From: Hypsibius dujardini
Taxonomy: Eukaryota; Tardigrada; Eutardigrada; Parachela; Hypsibiidae
Assembly (NCBI GenBank): GCA_001579985.1
Contig: LRSR01012572.1
Span: forward strand, 1 to 45,531
Direction: 5' to 3'
Length of the DNA: 45,531 nucleotides
A model generated the notes under the pieces. That model ran no database searches. It was not told where the DNA came from and saw nothing but the letters and a program-made list of their open reading frames with translations. This document shows positions 45,208 to 45,531 of the stretch, piece after piece (within the stretch, counting starts at the first letter, position 1; every line of letters begins with the position of its first letter). Both the position numbers and the translations under genes were made by a program.

Positions 45208-45531
45208 ACAGATTTGTCTGCCAATCCCGGTCCTACTGGTCTAGTACCTTCCTCGACGTCGGGAGTGCTGCCTAAGCCGCTTCACACGCAGCAGTCGGTC
45301 CTCACGGGAGAGAAGGACGACCCCTGGTGGAACGAACATAACCTCCCGGATGGACGGAATGCGGCGAACCCAGAGTACCTTATGGGTCATCCGCAGAGTG
45401 TGGATGACCACACTCAGGGGAACATGTCGTCTGCGAGGGATGATGATCGCAGTGGGAGTCCGCTGCCGCCGCCGGGACTGTGGGACGATGAAGTGGCGAA
45501 CCTTGAAAAAGAGGTGCTTCACTGGCTCAAT
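45208..45531 (+). CDS. Partial exon of an unidentified protein, cut by the window edge
   Basis: After an acceptor (TTTTTTTGCCCACCAG ending at 45207), one + strand frame stays open for 108 codons to the end of the window. It reads TDLSANPGPTGLVPS through DDPWWNEHNLPDGRNAANPE to PLPPPGLWDDEVANLEKEV and HWLN. Composition (Ser, Pro, Asp, Asn, Gly; acidic patches; two Trp-containing motifs) suggests an intrinsically disordered region leading into a helix at the edge. I do not recognise the family. The competing minus-strand frame (45241-45522) is Arg-rich and looks like the shadow of this one. No upstream exon could be placed in the window. Confidence 0.55.

Noticed and set aside
45241-45522. 93-aa Arg-rich minus-strand frame at the right edge
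   Set aside because: The + strand frame has a good acceptor and protein-like composition; the minus frame looks like its shadow.

Overview
This is a piece of an animal nuclear genome. Every gene is split by GT-AG introns (one GC-AG), and the products are conserved eukaryotic housekeeping proteins: a COPII coat subunit, the AP-2 mu chain, a cationic amino acid transporter, peptide O-xylosyltransferase, a kaptin-like protein, D-aminoacyl-tRNA deacylase and an MRG-domain protein. Peptide O-xylosyltransferase and kaptin-like proteins point to a metazoan. Many introns are only about 65-77 bp, and the longer ones are often filled by (GACA)n/(TGTC)n or (TTGA)n/(TCAA)n tetranucleotides. An invertebrate, perhaps a flatworm, is my guess, but the sequence alone does not settle this.

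Layout: SEC23 (-, 231-5246); SLC7/CAT amino acid transporter (+, 7962-12539); AP2M1 (+, 14545-18063); two diverged tandem COQ3-like methyltransferases (+, 20415-22510 and 23751-25631); peptide O-xylosyltransferase XYLT (-, 27529-32432); kaptin-like KPTN (-, 33250-36319); DTD1 (+, 36814-38278); chromo-barrel/MRG protein (-, 38820-43924); and a partial unidentified exon running off the right edge (+, 45208-45531). I rebuilt the exon chains by hand. All eight multi-exon chains other than the first COQ3 copy run in frame from Met to stop. The first COQ3 copy lacks exactly its start-codon exon.

The genes form no operon. Themes include secretory and endocytic coats (SEC23, AP2M1), Golgi glycosaminoglycan initiation (XYLT), quinone biosynthesis (two COQ3 copies) and amino-acid transport or sensing (CAT, KPTN). 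KPTN and DTD1 are head to head with 494 bp between their start codons. COQ3-B/XYLT and DTD1/MRG are tail to tail.

Intergenic DNA holds two candidate non-autonomous DNA transposons: a 605-bp element with TTA duplications at 19301-19905 and a 120-bp TA-flanked foldback at 22724-22843. It also holds several minisatellites. The most intriguing pattern is that GACA tracts and their reverse complements often sit in different introns of one gene, bracketing exons in a way that could promote exon circularisation or skipping. I saw no rRNA, tRNA or CRISPR.
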